DNA of 64,000 bases from Citrobacter freundii (GCF_011077955.1 NZ_JAALBX010000013.1:1-64000); one strand, 5' to 3'; counted from the stretch's first letter, positions 31,766-42,243 are shown. The notes: generated from the sequence alone by a model not told the origin. Numbers and translations: made by a program.

Positions 31766-33402
31766 GGCGCTTTTTCCTCTGGCTCATCGCGGGACACGCC
31801 TGCGAATGACGCATTGCCAAACGGGCTGAGTACCAGCCCCTTGATGTCATAACGCGATGCCTGTAAGCGCAATGAGGACGCCAGCGGCAGCACAGGCAAT
31901 GCCTCTGCCAGTATGCGCTGCGCCTCGTCGTACGCTTCAATGCGCGAGGCCAACTGTTGCGATGAGAGCGCTTTTTGCAGCACCTCATCAAACTCGCGAT
32001 TACACCACTGCGCTACATTGCTTTGTGAGCGAATCGCCGCGCAGCTCAGTAATGGCCGAAAGAAACTGTCCGGGTCGTTACTGTCGGTTGCCCACCCGGC
32101 AAGCGTCAGGTCGTGGTTCATATCCATTAAACGCGCCTCCTGGAAACGGCCTTCCACCGGCACGATGACCACCGTGACGCCCACCTGGGCTAAATCCGCC
32201 TGGATAAGCTCTGCGGTTTTAAGCGGGCTTGGGTTCCAGGCCTGGGAGCTGGTCGGCACCCAGAGTTGCAGCGTCAGGTCTTTTACGCCCAGCGCCTCAA
32301 GCTGCGCTTTTGATTTTGCCGGATCATAGGCGGTGATTTTCGCGTCATTATCATAAGCCCACGACGCGCGCGGCAGAATGGAGGCGGCAGTTTCCGCGGT
32401 GCCGTAATAAATCGACTGCATCAACCGTTGATTATTGATGGCGAGCGCCAGCGCATGGCGTACCGCAGGATTATTGAGCGGCGCTTTATTGGTGTTAAAC
32501 GCCAGGTAAGCGATGTTCATCCCCGGGCGGAGCGTGAGACGCAAGCGGGGATCGTCGCGCAGAATCGATAACTGGCTGGCGGCAGGCCAGGCCAGCACAT
32601 CGCATTCACCGGTGAGCAGTTTTGATAAGCGCCCGGTGCCGCCGGAGCCAAGGTCGATAACCACTTGCGGCATTAACGGCTTACCACGCCAGAAATTATC
32701 GTGACGCGCGAGGCGAATATACTGACCGGCGCGATACTCGCTAAGCTTAAACGGGCCGGTGCCTACCGGTTCACGATCGAGCATTTCCTGGCGGTCGGCT
32801 TTAGTGAGACTGTCTGCATATTCCGCCGACAGCACAGAGGCGTAGTGAGTGGCAAGATGCCACAAAAACGACGCATCGGGCTGCGCGAGGCGAAACTCAA
32901 CGCTGTATTCACCCGTTTTACGCACGCTTTTTACGGTATCGGCGAACTGAAGACTGTCGAAATAGGGATAATTCGTGCCGTTAACGCTATGCCAGGGATT
33001 ATTACGATCGAAAATACGCTGGAAGCTAAAGACCACATCATCGGCATTCAGAGGGCGCGTCGGCGTAAACCAGTTGGTGGTCTGGAACTGCACATTGCGC
33101 CGCAAATGGAAGCGGTAGGTTGCGCCGTTATCCAGCACTTCCCAGCTTTCCGCGAGTTCAGAAACCAGACGATAAGTATAAGGATCGACATCCAGCAGGC
33201 GGTCATAAAGTTGCGCGGCGAGCGTATCCACGGTAAGCCCGCTGCCCGCTTTCTGTGGGTTGAAGGTGTTAACTTGCCCATTGACGCAATACACAAACCC
33301 GCTTTGACGAATATCGGCAAGGGGTTTTTCGACAGGCGCCGCAAGGGCGTGCCCGCCTGATAAGCCAAACGCCATTATCAGGTAAGACAAAAATACGCGC
33401 AT
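31762..33402 (-). CDS. sapA: Periplasmic peptide-binding protein SapA
   Basis: A 546-residue solute-binding protein of the SBP family 5 (DppA/OppA type). The signal peptide occupies about residues 1-21 (hydrophobic, ending GHALA-AP). In Salmonella and Haemophilus SapA binds antimicrobial peptides and haem; in E. coli the system is linked to putrescine export. ATG 33402 gives the E. coli N-terminus; the upstream TTG frame start is rejected. First gene of sapABCDF. Confidence 0.96.
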   Translation of the reverse strand: MRVFLSYLIMAFGLSGGHALAAPVEKPLADIRQSGFVYCVNGQVNTFNPQKAGSGLTVDTLAAQLYDRLLDVDPYTYRLVSELAESWEVLDNGATYRFHLRRNVQFQTTNWFTPTRPLNADDVVFSFQRIFDRNNPWHSVNGTNYPYFDSLQFADTVKSVRKTGEYSVEFRLAQPDASFLWHLATHYASVLSAEYADSLTKADRQEMLDREPVGTGPFKLSEYRAGQYIRLARHDNFWRGKPLMPQVVIDLGSGGTGRLSKLLTGECDVLAWPAASQLSILRDDPRLRLTLRPGMNIAYLAFNTNKAPLNNPAVRHALALAINNQRLMQSIYYGTAETAASILPRASWAYDNDAKITAYDPAKSKAQLEALGVKDLTLQLWVPTSSQAWNPSPLKTAELIQADLAQVGVTVVIVPVEGRFQEARLMDMNHDLTLAGWATDSNDPDSFFRPLLSCAAIRSQSNVAQWCNREFDEVLQKALSSQQLASRIEAYDEAQRILAEALPVLPLASSLRLQASRYDIKGLVLSPFGNASFAGVSRDEPEEKAP

Positions 33403-33492
33403 AAGTTTTTGAGTTATTTTGACCAATTATCAAAGTGTATCGCACTTGGTAGGTCTACGTAAAAAACTCTGCGTCGGTTGGCGCAAAAGCCA

Positions 33493-34473
33493 TCATTGCG
33501 CGCCAATATCGTGTTTCTTAAGTAATGCCCGTAATTGGTGATAGGTCACGCCTAATAATTGTGCGGCGCGTTTTTGATTGTATTTCGCCTGTGCCAGACT
33601 GTTTTCAACCAGCGTTTTTTCACTCTGCTGCTGCCACTGGCGTAAATCCAGGGGCAGGGCAGGGACAGTCTCGTCCTGATGTTCGGGCTTAACGGGCTGG
33701 CTTCGCATAAACGGATCGAGAATGATCGTATCGACCGGCGATTCGCTGCTGCCGTGGCGATAAACCGACCGCTCCACTACGTTTTTCAGTTCACGAATAT
33801 TGCCCGGCCAACCATAATCCAGCAGGGTCTGGCGGGCCTCGGGCGTAAAGCCGGGGAATAATAGCCAACCCAACTCGCGGCACATCTGAATGGCGAACTG
33901 CTCGGCTAACAACATGATGTCGCTACGTCGCTCGCGCAGCGGCGGAAGTTGCACCACATCAAACGCCAGTCGGTCGAGCAAATCGGCGCGAAATCTGCCT
34001 TCCTCCACCAAATCGGGCAAACTGGCGTTAGTCGCGCACACCAGACGCACATTCACCTGTAGCGGCTGACTGCCGCCTACGCGCTCCAGCTCGCCGTATT
34101 CAATCACCCGCAGCAGCTTCTCCTGCACCATCATCGGCGCGGTCGCCAGTTCATCCAGAAACAGCGTCCCGCCATCGGCGCGCTCAAAACGGCCTGGATG
34201 ACGCTTTTGCGCGCCGGTAAACGCGCCCGCTTCATGACCGAATAATTCGGAGTCCAGCAGATTTTCATTGAGCGCGGCGCAGTTAAGCGAAATAAAGGGT
34301 CCCTGCCAGCGCCGCGACAAAAAGTGAATACGGTTTGCGATGAGCTCTTTACCGGTGCCGCGCTCGCCAATCACCAGTACGGGTTTGTCGAGCGGCGCCA
34401 GGCGCGAAACTTGCTCCAGCACTTCGAGAAAACTGTTGGCCTCGCCAATCAGATTGTCTTTGTAATCAGCCAT
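33493..34473 (-). CDS. pspF: psp operon transcriptional activator PspF
   Basis: A 326-residue sigma-54 enhancer-binding protein with no N-terminal receiver or sensor domain. It starts directly with the AAA+ domain: Walker A GERGTGKE near 37, GAFTGA near 85 for sigma-54 contact, Walker B GGTLFLDE near 105. A C-terminal helix-turn-helix of the Fis type (YNQKRAAQLLGVTYHQLRALLKKH) ends it. It is held off by PspA in the absence of stress. ATG 34473 gives the E. coli length; a longer upstream frame is rejected. Divergent from pspA. Confidence 0.96.
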   Translation of the reverse strand: MADYKDNLIGEANSFLEVLEQVSRLAPLDKPVLVIGERGTGKELIANRIHFLSRRWQGPFISLNCAALNENLLDSELFGHEAGAFTGAQKRHPGRFERADGGTLFLDELATAPMMVQEKLLRVIEYGELERVGGSQPLQVNVRLVCATNASLPDLVEEGRFRADLLDRLAFDVVQLPPLRERRSDIMLLAEQFAIQMCRELGWLLFPGFTPEARQTLLDYGWPGNIRELKNVVERSVYRHGSSESPVDTIILDPFMRSQPVKPEHQDETVPALPLDLRQWQQQSEKTLVENSLAQAKYNQKRAAQLLGVTYHQLRALLKKHDIGAQ

Positions 34474-34570
34474 GATGAAATTCACCACTTGTTGGTGGAA
34501 ATAACTAACTTTGAAGATAGCACACCGCAGCTGCAAATGAATAATTTCAATAAAAACAATAAAATAAAAG

Positions 34571-34587
34571 TTGGCACGCCTTTTGTA
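34571..34587 (+). promoter_or_regulatory. Sigma-54 promoter of pspABCD
   Basis: TTGGCACGCCTTTTGTA matches the -24/-12 pattern TGGCAC-N5-TTGCW with one change in the -12 element. It lies 65 bp before pspA. PspF enhancer sites and an IHF site would be expected upstream (34480-34565), where the sequence is AT-rich. Confidence 0.85.
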
Positions 34588-34651
34588 TTAATCATAGCGA
34601 CATCGACATCAAGTGGCGTACGTCGCCCGGATAATCAAAGAGGATTGCGTT

Positions 34652-35320
34652 ATGGGTATTTTTTCTCGTTTTGCCGACATCGTGAACGCCAACATTAATT
34701 CTCTGCTGGAAAAAGCAGAGGACCCGCAAAAGCTGGTGCGTCTGATGATTCAGGAAATGGAAGACACATTAGTTGAAGTGCGTTCTACCTCAGCCCGCGC
34801 GCTGGCGGAAAAGAAACAGCTTAGTCGCCGCATCGAACAAGCTACCGCTCAGCAGGCCGAATGGCAGGAAAAAGCGGAGCTGGCGCTGCGTAAAGATAAA
34901 GACGATTTAGCGCGTGCGGCGCTGATTGAAAAACAAAAGCTGACGGATCTTATCACCGCGCTTAACGAAGAAGCGTCTCAGGTTGATGAAACTCTGACCC
35001 GCATGAAAACGGAAATCGGCGAGCTTGAGAACAAGCTTAACGAAACCCGCGCGCGTCAGCAGGCATTAACGCTGCGTCATCAGGCGGCGTCTTCCTCGCG
35101 CGATGTGCGCCGTCAACTCGACAGTGGAAAAATTGACGAAGCGATGGCCCGTTTCGAATCGTTCGAACGCCGTATCGATCACATGGAAGCGGAAGCGGAA
35201 AGCCACCGTTTTGGCAAACAAAAAAATCTTGATCAGCAATTTGCCGATCTGAAAGCGGACGATGAAATCAGCGCCCAACTGGCTGCTTTAAAAGCGAAAG
35301 TTCAGCGCGACGTTGAATAA
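34652..35320 (+). CDS. pspA: Phage shock protein A
   Basis: A 222-residue PspA/ESCRT-III-like protein, almost all coiled coil. The N-terminal amphipathic helix [19 protein letters not shown] binds membranes, followed by helices with the conserved [15 protein letters not shown]. It inhibits PspF and, under envelope stress, oligomerises on the inner membrane to preserve its barrier. ATG 34652 gives the family length of 222; the open frame upstream is rejected. First gene of pspABCD. Confidence 0.97.
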   Translation: MGIFSRFADIVNANINSLLEKAEDPQKLVRLMIQEMEDTLVEVRSTSARALAEKKQLSRRIEQATAQQAEWQEKAELALRKDKDDLARAALIEKQKLTDLITALNEEASQVDETLTRMKTEIGELENKLNETRARQQALTLRHQAASSSRDVRRQLDSGKIDEAMARFESFERRIDHMEAEAESHRFGKQKNLDQQFADLKADDEISAQLAALKAKVQRDVE

Positions 35321-35375
35321 TAACTGGCTGCGGTGACATGACGCGCCGCAGCGCTTTTTCCGTCAAGGAGTACAC

Positions 35376-35600
35376 ATGAGCGCACTTTTTCTCGCCATAC
35401 CGCTAACCATTTTTATGTTGTTTGTAGCACCCATCTGGTTATGGCTTCATTACAGCAACCGCACGCCGCGCAATGCGCTGACGCAAAGTGAACAGCAACG
35501 GCTGGCGCAGTTGACCGAAGAGGCTCAGCGGATGCGTGAACGCATCCAGTCGCTGGAGCAGATTCTGGATGCTGAACACCCTAACTGGAGAAACGAATAA
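35376..35600 (+). CDS. pspB: Phage shock protein B
   Basis: A 74-residue inner-membrane protein with one N-terminal transmembrane helix and a C-terminal coiled coil containing a leucine-zipper-like stretch (LAQLTEEAQRMRERIQSLEQIL). With PspC it senses envelope stress and releases PspF from PspA. Its stop shares a base with the pspC ATG. AAGGAG precedes the start. Confidence 0.96.
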   Translation: MSALFLAIPLTIFMLFVAPIWLWLHYSNRTPRNALTQSEQQRLAQLTEEAQRMRERIQSLEQILDAEHPNWRNE

Positions 35601-35959
35601 TGGCTCTCTCTTCAGGTAACCGTAAATTATGGCGTATTCCCCAGCAGGGCATGGTTAAAGGGGTGTGCGCCGGTATCGCCCATTATCTTGACGTACCGGT
35701 AAAAGTGGTACGGCTGATTGTGGTGCTGTCGATGTTTTTTGGGCTGTTCTTATTTACCGTGATCGCCTACATCGCCCTGACATTTATTCTCGATCCGATG
35801 CCGGAAGGCGCGGAGCAGGGCGAGGGCTTGCCGAGTAGCAGTGAGTTGCTGAACGAAGCCGACGCCCAACTGGCTGAGTCTGAACAGCGTTTACGCGCCA
35901 TGGAGCGCTATGTCACCTCCGACACGTTCTCGTTACGCAGCCGTTTTCGTCAGCTTTAA
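35600..35959 (+). CDS. pspC: Phage shock protein C
   Basis: A 119-residue inner-membrane protein. The PspC domain (about 8-68) has the motif GMVKGVCAGIAHYLDVPVKVVRLI and one transmembrane segment (about 37-62), with a charged coiled C-terminal tail. It works with PspB in signalling to PspA. Coupled to pspB by TAATG. Confidence 0.96.
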   Translation: MALSSGNRKLWRIPQQGMVKGVCAGIAHYLDVPVKVVRLIVVLSMFFGLFLFTVIAYIALTFILDPMPEGAEQGEGLPSSSELLNEADAQLAESEQRLRAMERYVTSDTFSLRSRFRQL

Positions 35960-35978
35960 TCATTAATCTGGAGAGCGA

Positions 35979-36203
35979 ATGAAACCATCCCGTTGGCAAC
36001 AGGCGTCTGTGAAAGCGCGTCCCGGCATTAAACTTGCCGGGAAACTGGTTTTGCTTGGCGCATTGCGTTATGGGCCTGCAGGCGTCGCGGGCTGGGCAGT
36101 AAAATCGGTCGCCCGCCGCCCGGTGAAAATGCTGCTGGCATTCGCCCTTGAGCCGCTGTTAAAACGCCTTGCGACAAAATTATCACGTAATATCAAACCC
36201 TGA
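35979..36203 (+). CDS. pspD: Phage shock protein D
   Basis: A 74-residue basic protein with a central hydrophobic segment ([21 protein letters not shown]) and a second near the C-terminus, probably membrane-associated. It matches E. coli PspD. The function is not settled. The rhodanese gene pspE, which follows pspD in E. coli, is absent; ycjX comes next. Confidence 0.93.
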   Translation: MKPSRWQQASVKARPGIKLAGKLVLLGALRYGPAGVAGWAVKSVARRPVKMLLAFALEPLLKRLATKLSRNIKP

Positions 36204-36249
36204 TTGACGTAGACTTATCGCTTACCGGGCACAGCGGGGACGTGCCTGG

Positions 36250-36280
36250 CGCTTTATTTTCTTCTACTGCATCCCCATCT
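36250..36280 (+). promoter_or_regulatory. Candidate sigma-32 promoter of ycjXF
   Basis: CCCCATCT at 36273-36280 matches the heat-shock -10 element CCCCATnT. A weak -35 (GCTTTAT, 36250-36256; consensus CTTGAAA) lies about 16 bases upstream. E. coli ycjX is known to be heat-inducible. The -35 match is poor, so this is tentative. Confidence 0.5.
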
Positions 36281-36326
36281 CATACTTATCGGTATCAATC
36301 ACGCTTATTCGAAGAACGGGACGGCG

Positions 36327-37724
36327 ATGAAGCGAATCAAGACTGAACTCAACGCGTTGGTCAACCGTGGCGTCGATCGCCATTTGCGACTGGCGGTGAC
36401 GGGCCTTAGCCGTAGCGGCAAAACGGCATTTATCACCGCGATGGTGAATCAACTATTGAATCTGCACGCCGGGGCGCGTTTGCCGCTGCTTAGCGCCGTG
36501 CGCGAAGAGCGTCTGCTCGGCGTTAAGCGCGTTCCGCAGCGCGATTTAGGCGTGGCGCGTTTTACTTATGATGAAGGGCTGGCGCAACTGTATGGCGAGC
36601 CGCCGGCCTGGCCTACGCCGACCCGCGGGGTGAGCGAAATGCGCCTTGCGCTGCGCTACCGCTCCAATGAATCCCTGCTGCGCCACTTTAAAGACACCTC
36701 GACGCTGTATCTGGAAATTGTCGACTATCCCGGCGAATGGCTGCTGGATTTGCCGATGCTTGCCCAGGATTACCTGAGCTGGTCGCGGCAAATGACCGGG
36801 CTGCTTAAAGGCGATCGCGAGACCTGGTCGCGCCAGTGGCGTACGCTTTGCGAGGGACTGGACCCGCTGGCGCCCGCAGATGAAAACCGCCTCGCTGCTA
36901 TTGCCGAAGCCTGGACTGATTATCTGCACACCTGTAAACGTGAAGGGTTGCACTTTATTCAGCCGGGGCGCTTCGTACTGCCTGGCGACATGGCGGGTGC
37001 GCCTGCGTTGCAGTTTTTCCCCTGGCCAGATGTCGAGGCTATCGGCGAGTCGCGCCTGGCGCAGGCGGATAAATCCACTAACGTCGGCACGCTGCGCGAG
37101 CGTTATCGCTATTACTGCGAAAAAGTAGTGAAGGGCTTTTATAAAGATCACTTCCTGCGTTTTGATCGCCAGATTGTGCTGGTGGATTGTCTGCAACCGC
37201 TTAACAGCGGGCCGCAGGCGTTTAACGATATGCGCCTTGCATTAACCCAGTTGATGCAAAGTTTCCATTACGGGCAGCGTACGCTGTTCCGCCGCTTGTT
37301 TTCCCCCGTTATCGACAAGCTTCTGTTTGCCGCCACCAAAGCCGACCATATTACCGCCGATCAACATGCCAATATGGTCTCATTGTTACAGCAACTGGTA
37401 CAGGACGCCTGGCAGAACGCCGCGTTCGAAGGCATCAGTATGGACTGCCTGGGCCTGGCGTCGGTGCAGGCCACCCAAAGCGGACTGGTGGAAGTAAACG
37501 GCGAGAAAATACCGGCGTTACGCGGTCACCGATTACGCGACGGCGCGCCGTTAACGGTTTATCCCGGTGAAGTCCCCGCGCGTCTGCCGGGCAGCGCATT
37601 CTGGGAAACCCAGGGATTTCAGTTTGAACAGTTTCGACCTCAGCGCATGGCGGTAGACACACCGCTGCCCCACATCCGACTGGATGCGGCGCTGGAATTT
37701 TTATTAGGAGATAAATTGCGATGA
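36327..37724 (+). CDS. ycjX: DUF463 P-loop protein YcjX
   Basis: A 465-residue cytoplasmic NTPase-like protein. The P-loop is [11 protein letters not shown] (residues about 26-36). A later ATKADH box resembles the guanine-specificity motif of GTPases. In E. coli it is induced by heat shock and by Psp-inducing stress; its job is unknown. It lies just downstream of psp and overlaps ycjF by 4 bp (ATGA). Length matches E. coli YcjX (465). Confidence 0.94.
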   Translation: MKRIKTELNALVNRGVDRHLRLAVTGLSRSGKTAFITAMVNQLLNLHAGARLPLLSAVREERLLGVKRVPQRDLGVARFTYDEGLAQLYGEPPAWPTPTRGVSEMRLALRYRSNESLLRHFKDTSTLYLEIVDYPGEWLLDLPMLAQDYLSWSRQMTGLLKGDRETWSRQWRTLCEGLDPLAPADENRLAAIAEAWTDYLHTCKREGLHFIQPGRFVLPGDMAGAPALQFFPWPDVEAIGESRLAQADKSTNVGTLRERYRYYCEKVVKGFYKDHFLRFDRQIVLVDCLQPLNSGPQAFNDMRLALTQLMQSFHYGQRTLFRRLFSPVIDKLLFAATKADHITADQHANMVSLLQQLVQDAWQNAAFEGISMDCLGLASVQATQSGLVEVNGEKIPALRGHRLRDGAPLTVYPGEVPARLPGSAFWETQGFQFEQFRPQRMAVDTPLPHIRLDAALEFLLGDKLR

Positions 37725-38773
37725 GCGAGCCGATAAAACCGCGAATCGATTTCGCCGAGCCGCTCCAGACAGACCCACAGGCGCATTTCAAAACCGCTCA
37801 GGCGTTTAGCGAGCTTGAGGCGGAACAGTTTACCCCGGCGCTGACGGCCGAACTGGAACCTGAAAATACTCAGGCGGAAGCGGTGGTGGAAGCCGCGCTG
37901 CGCCCGAAACGCAGCCTGTGGCGACGCATGGTCACCGCCGGGCTGTCGCTGTTTGGCGTAAGCGTTGTGGCGCAGGGCGTACAGTGGAGCATGAACGCCT
38001 GGCAACAGCAGGACTGGATTGCGCTCGGTGGGCTGGCGGCAGGCGGCTTAATTGTGGCGGCGGGCGTCGGTGCGGTAGCAACCGAATGGCGTCGTCTGCA
38101 TCGCCTGCGGGAGCGGGCCTCTGAGCGTGACGAAGCCCGCGAACTGATGACCAGTCACGGGATGGGGAAAGGGCGCGCGTTTTGCGAAAAACTGGCGCGT
38201 CAGGCGGGCCTCGATCAGGGGCATCCGGCACTACAACGCTGGTATGCCGCAATCCACGAAACCCATAACGACCGGGAAATCGTTGAGCTATACGCCCATT
38301 TGGTCCAACCCGTGCTGGATAGCCAGGCGCGACGTGAAATTAGCCGCTCGGCTGCGGAATCGACATTAATGATAGCCGTCAGTCCGCTGGCGCTGGTGGA
38401 CATGGCGTTTATCGCCTGGCGCAATTTGCGGCTTATTAATCGCATTGCCGCGCTGTATGGCATTGAGCTTGGTTATTTCAGCCGCATCCGTCTGTTCCGT
38501 CTGGTGCTGTTGAATATCGCCTTTGCGGGCGCCAGCGAAATGGTGCGTGAAATTGGCATGGACTGGATGTCCCAGGATATTGCCGCGCGGTTATCAGGGC
38601 GCGTCGCGCAGGGTATTGGCGCCGGTCTGTTGACGGCACGTCTTGGTATTAAAGCGATGGAACTGTGTCGCCCGCTGCCGTGGCTTGACGATAAACCGCG
38701 GCTTGGCGATTTCCGCCGTCAATTGCTGACGCAAGTAAAAGAAACGCTCCTTAAAAAAACACCCAACCGCTAA
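37721..38773 (+). CDS. ycjF: UPF0283 membrane protein YcjF
   Basis: A 350-residue inner-membrane protein of the UPF0283 family. A charged, probably disordered N-terminus (1-65) is followed by two transmembrane segments (about 70-90 and 100-118) and a large DUF697-like domain with further hydrophobic helices. Translationally coupled to ycjX; the pair is conserved and stress-induced in E. coli. Function unknown. Confidence 0.94.
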   Translation: MSEPIKPRIDFAEPLQTDPQAHFKTAQAFSELEAEQFTPALTAELEPENTQAEAVVEAALRPKRSLWRRMVTAGLSLFGVSVVAQGVQWSMNAWQQQDWIALGGLAAGGLIVAAGVGAVATEWRRLHRLRERASERDEARELMTSHGMGKGRAFCEKLARQAGLDQGHPALQRWYAAIHETHNDREIVELYAHLVQPVLDSQARREISRSAAESTLMIAVSPLALVDMAFIAWRNLRLINRIAALYGIELGYFSRIRLFRLVLLNIAFAGASEMVREIGMDWMSQDIAARLSGRVAQGIGAGLLTARLGIKAMELCRPLPWLDDKPRLGDFRRQLLTQVKETLLKKTPNR

Positions 38774-38830
38774 CCTTTGGGCGCAGTGACCGTATAACTT
38801 TACGGCGCAGCGCCCAATTTTCCGCCATAC

Positions 38831-38848
38831 TGTCAATGATTGTTGACA
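38831..38848 (+). promoter_or_regulatory. TyrR box upstream of tyrR
   Basis: TGTCAATGATTGTTGACA has a perfect 6-bp palindromic arm on each side and obeys the essential TGT-N12-ACA form of TyrR boxes (consensus TGTAAA-N6-TTTACA). It lies 74 bp before the tyrR start, as expected for the known autoregulation of tyrR. Confidence 0.75.
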
Positions 38849-38921
38849 GACATCTTCCTGATGAAGGTTAACTTGCGTATCATCGCTCCGTCATTGGCCA
38901 TTAAGCATGAAGGTTGCCCCC

Positions 38922-40484
38922 ATGCGTCTGGAAGTGTTTTGCGAAGACCGTTTAGGTCTTACCCGAGAATTACTGGATTTACTGGTACTGCGCAGCATTG
39001 ACCTGCGGGGTATCGAAATTGACCCTATCGGGCGTATCTATCTCAATTTTTCCACGCTGGAATTCGACGCTTTCAGTAGCCTGATGGCGGAAATCCGCCG
39101 TATATCAGGCGTAACGGACGTCCGTACCGTTCCCTGGATGCCATCGGAGCGGGAAAACCGCGCCCTGGCCGCGTTGCTGGAAGCGTTGCCGGAAGCGGTG
39201 CTGTCGCTCGATTTGAAAAGCAAGATTGAACGGGCCAATCCCGCCAGCTGTGCGCTGTTCGGCATGAGCGAAGCGAAGCTTCGTAACCAAACGGCCGGCG
39301 CGCTTATCACCCATTTCAACTTCCAGCGCTGGCTTGAAAGCTCGCCGGTTGAATCCCATTCCGAACATGTGATTATCAGCGGCCAGAACTTCCTGATGGA
39401 AATCACTCCGGTCCACCTCGAAGAAGAAAAAGGTGTGAATGTGCTGATTGGCGCGGTGGTGATGCTGCGCTCAACGGTACGGATGGGGCGGCAGTTACAA
39501 AATCTGTCGAGCCTTGATACCAGCGCGTTCAGCCAGATTGTGGCGGTAAGCCCAGGGATGCGTCAGGTGCTGGAGCAGGCGCGTAAATTCGCCATGCTGA
39601 ATGCGCCGTTGCTGATTGTCGGCGATACCGGCACCGGTAAGGATCTGCTCGCCCGGGCCTGCCATCAGGCGAGCCCGCGCGCCGAGAAGCCCTATCTGGC
39701 GCTCAATTGCGGCTCTATTCCGGAAGACGTGGTGGAAAGCGAGTTGTTTGGCCACGCGCCGGGCGCTTATGCGAATGCGGTGGAAGGGAAAAAAGGATTT
39801 TTCGAGCAGGCTAACGGCGGCTCGGTATTGCTTGATGAAATTGGTGAAATGTCGCCACGCATGCAAACTAAACTGCTGCGCTTTCTCAATGACGGCACTT
39901 TCCGTCGCGTCGGCGAAGAGCATGAAGTGCATGTGGATGTGCGGGTGATTTGCGCCACGCAAAAGAATCTGGTGGAGATGGTGCAAAAGGGCGCGTTTCG
40001 TGAAGATCTCTACTATCGCCTCAACGTGCTGACCCTGAATCTGCCGCCGCTGCGCGATCGTCCGCAGGATATTATGCCGCTGACGGAACTGTTCGTGGCG
40101 CGCTTTGCCGATGAGCAGGGTGTGGCGCGTCCGAAGCTATCCAATGATTTAAGTCATATGCTGACCCGCTACGGCTGGCCTGGCAATGTGCGCCAGCTTA
40201 AGAACGCGGTGTATCGAGCGCTGACGCAACTCAATGGCTATGAACTGCGCGCCCAGGATATTTTACTGCCTGATTTTGACGCCGGTTCTTTGCCGGTTGG
40301 CGAAGAGGCGATGGACGGATCGCTTGATGACATTACCCGGCGTTTTGAACGCTCAGTGCTCACGCAGCTTTATCGCAGCTATCCCAGCACCCGTAAACTG
40401 GCGAAGCGGCTCGGCGTCTCGCATACCGCGATTGCCAATAAGTTACGTGATTATGGGTTGAGTCAGAAGAAAGGCGAAGAGTAA
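38922..40484 (+). CDS. tyrR: Aromatic amino-acid regulator TyrR
   Basis: A 520-residue regulator of aromatic amino-acid synthesis and transport. N-terminal ACT domain (1-70), PAS domain (about 78-190), AAA+ domain with Walker A GDTGTGK at 234-240, and a C-terminal helix-turn-helix (TRKLAKRLGVSHTAIANKLRDYG). It is 7 residues longer than E. coli TyrR (513). The extra residues GAYANAV (281-287) occupy the loop where sigma-54 activators carry GAFTGA. ATG 38922 gives the family N-terminus MRLEVFCEDRLGLTREL; an upstream in-frame ATG is rejected. A TyrR box precedes it. Confidence 0.96.
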   Translation: MRLEVFCEDRLGLTRELLDLLVLRSIDLRGIEIDPIGRIYLNFSTLEFDAFSSLMAEIRRISGVTDVRTVPWMPSERENRALAALLEALPEAVLSLDLKSKIERANPASCALFGMSEAKLRNQTAGALITHFNFQRWLESSPVESHSEHVIISGQNFLMEITPVHLEEEKGVNVLIGAVVMLRSTVRMGRQLQNLSSLDTSAFSQIVAVSPGMRQVLEQARKFAMLNAPLLIVGDTGTGKDLLARACHQASPRAEKPYLALNCGSIPEDVVESELFGHAPGAYANAVEGKKGFFEQANGGSVLLDEIGEMSPRMQTKLLRFLNDGTFRRVGEEHEVHVDVRVICATQKNLVEMVQKGAFREDLYYRLNVLTLNLPPLRDRPQDIMPLTELFVARFADEQGVARPKLSNDLSHMLTRYGWPGNVRQLKNAVYRALTQLNGYELRAQDILLPDFDAGSLPVGEEAMDGSLDDITRRFERSVLTQLYRSYPSTRKLAKRLGVSHTAIANKLRDYGLSQKKGEE

Positions 40485-40494
40485 GGGTTGGATG

Positions 40495-40527
40495 AAAAAA
40501 GAGGGGGCGTATCGCCCCCTTTTTGCT
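40495..40527. terminator. Bidirectional terminator between tyrR and tpx
   Basis: GAGGGGGCG pairs with CGCCCCCTT around TAT, with an A run on the left and a T run on the right, serving both convergent genes. Confidence 0.85.
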
Positions 40528-41030
40528 TATTTCAGTGCTTCGAGCGCAGCATCGTAGTTCGGTTCGTGGGTGATTTCATTCACCAGTTCGCTGAACACGA
40601 CTTCGTCTTGTTCATTGATAACCACCACAGCGCGTGCGGTCAGCCCTTTCAGCGCGCCTTCCTCAATGCCCACGCCATAATCACGCTGGAATTCAGGGTT
40701 ACGCAGCGTAGACAGCGTGATGACATTGCTCAGGCCTTCTGCGCCGCAGAAGCGGGACTGCGCGAACGGCAGATCTGCGGAGATGCACAGAACCACGGTG
40801 TTATCTACACTTGTGGCCAGTTGGTTAAATTTACGCACTGATGCCGCGCATACGCCGGTATCAATGCTCGGGAAAATATTCAGGACTTTACGTTTGCCGG
40901 CGAATTGCCCAAGCGTAACGTCAGACAGATCTTTTGCCACCAGGCTAAAGGGCTGTGCTTTGCTGCCTTGCGCCGGGATCTGACCGACTACGGATACCGG
41001 ATTGCCCTGAAAATGAACGATTTGTGACAT
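40527..41030 (-). CDS. tpx: Thiol peroxidase Tpx
   Basis: A 167-residue atypical 2-Cys peroxiredoxin of the periplasm/cytoplasm boundary fraction, reducing lipid and alkyl peroxides with thioredoxin as donor. The peroxidatic Cys61 is in [13 protein letters not shown] and the resolving Cys95 in SRFCGAEG. Length is close to E. coli Tpx (168). A monocistronic gene, transcribed away from ycjG. Confidence 0.97.
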   Translation of the reverse strand: MSQIVHFQGNPVSVVGQIPAQGSKAQPFSLVAKDLSDVTLGQFAGKRKVLNIFPSIDTGVCAASVRKFNQLATSVDNTVVLCISADLPFAQSRFCGAEGLSNVITLSTLRNPEFQRDYGVGIEEGALKGLTARAVVVINEQDEVVFSELVNEITHEPNYDAALEALK

Positions 41031-41277
41031 AGTTATCTTCCTGTTTACATATAGTTAACGTCGCCGACAGTGTATGCCATCATTTCACCGTTGAATATAA
41101 AAAACTGAAGCGGCATAACCTAAATTCGCTTACTGTCTCACAGAAAATGTGTGGCAGACTCATCCCACAGGTGTACACCGCGCAGCCGCAGGTTATGGAC
41201 GAAGGCGGCGCGACCTGGCATCAGTATGAGAAAGAAGGCGGGTATATAATGGAGCAAACCCCTGGAGAGGCAAAAAA

Positions 41278-42243
41278 ATGCGCAGCGTAAAGGTTTATCA
41301 GGAATCCTGGCCCTTGCATTCCCCGTTCGTTATCTCGCGCGGGACGCGCAATGAAGCGGTGGTCGTGGTGGTTGAGATGGAACAAGACGGCATCAAAGGG
41401 GTGGGGGAATGTACGCCGTATCCGCGCTATGGCGAAAGCGTCGAGTCGGTGATGGCGCAAATCATGACCATTATCGAGCCGCTTGAGGCCGGTGCAACGC
41501 GGGAACAACTTCAGTCGTTATTGCCAGCCGGCGCTGCACGTAATGCCGTGGATTGCGCACTGTGGGATCTTGAAGCGCGTCGCGAAGGAAAACCGCTCAG
41601 CGCTCTGGTTGGCGTTACGCTGCCGGAGTACATTCAGACCGCGCAAACCGTGAGTATTGGCTCGCCCGAGCAAATGGCCAACTCGGCGGCAGTCTTGTGG
41701 GGTAAGGGGGCGCGTTTGCTGAAAATTAAACTCGATGACCGCCTTATCACCGAGCGGATGGTGGCGATCCGCACAGCCGTTCCTGCTGCAACATTGATTG
41801 TCGATGCCAATGAATCATGGTCTTACGACGGTCTCGCCGCCCGCTGCCAGTTACTGGCCGATCTCGGCGTGGCCATGCTCGAACAGCCGCTGCCTGCGGA
41901 GCAGGATAGCCAACTGGAAAACTTTATCCACCCGTTGCCGATTTGCGCGGATGAGAGCTGCCATACCCGTGAATCTCTGGGCGGTCTGGTACGGCGTTAC
42001 GATATGGTCAATATCAAACTGGATAAAACCGGTGGGCTGACCGAAGCGCTACGCTTAAGCGAAGCCGCGAGGGAGCAAGGGTTTGAAGTGATGCTGGGCT
42101 GTATGTTGTGTACGTCGCGGGCCATTGCGGCGGCGCTGCCATTGAGCGTAGCCGCACGCTTTGCCGATCTTGATGGCCCCACGTGGCTTGCGGTAGACGT
42201 GGAGCCAGCGCTTAACTTTTCAAGCGGCGCGATTCATTTGTAA
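41278..42243 (+). CDS. ycjG: L-Ala-D/L-Glu epimerase
   Basis: A 321-residue enolase-superfamily epimerase that converts L-Ala-D-Glu from recycled murein into L-Ala-L-Glu. The catalytic lysines are in KIKLD (near 149-151) and NIKLDKTGG (near 246); the metal ligands are in IVDANESW, LEQPL and ADESC. GGAGAGGC precedes ATG 41278. Its product is an intermediate in breakdown of the murein tripeptide, together with convergent mpaA, which it overlaps by 10 bp. Confidence 0.95.
   Translation: MRSVKVYQESWPLHSPFVISRGTRNEAVVVVVEMEQDGIKGVGECTPYPRYGESVESVMAQIMTIIEPLEAGATREQLQSLLPAGAARNAVDCALWDLEARREGKPLSALVGVTLPEYIQTAQTVSIGSPEQMANSAAVLWGKGARLLKIKLDDRLITERMVAIRTAVPAATLIVDANESWSYDGLAARCQLLADLGVAMLEQPLPAEQDSQLENFIHPLPICADESCHTRESLGGLVRRYDMVNIKLDKTGGLTEALRLSEAAREQGFEVMLGCMLCTSRAIAAALPLSVAARFADLDGPTWLAVDVEPALNFSSGAIHL

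Noticed and set aside
32701-33360. 219-codon plus-strand frame inside sapA
   Set aside because: Antisense to sapA, with no ribosome site or recognisable domain.
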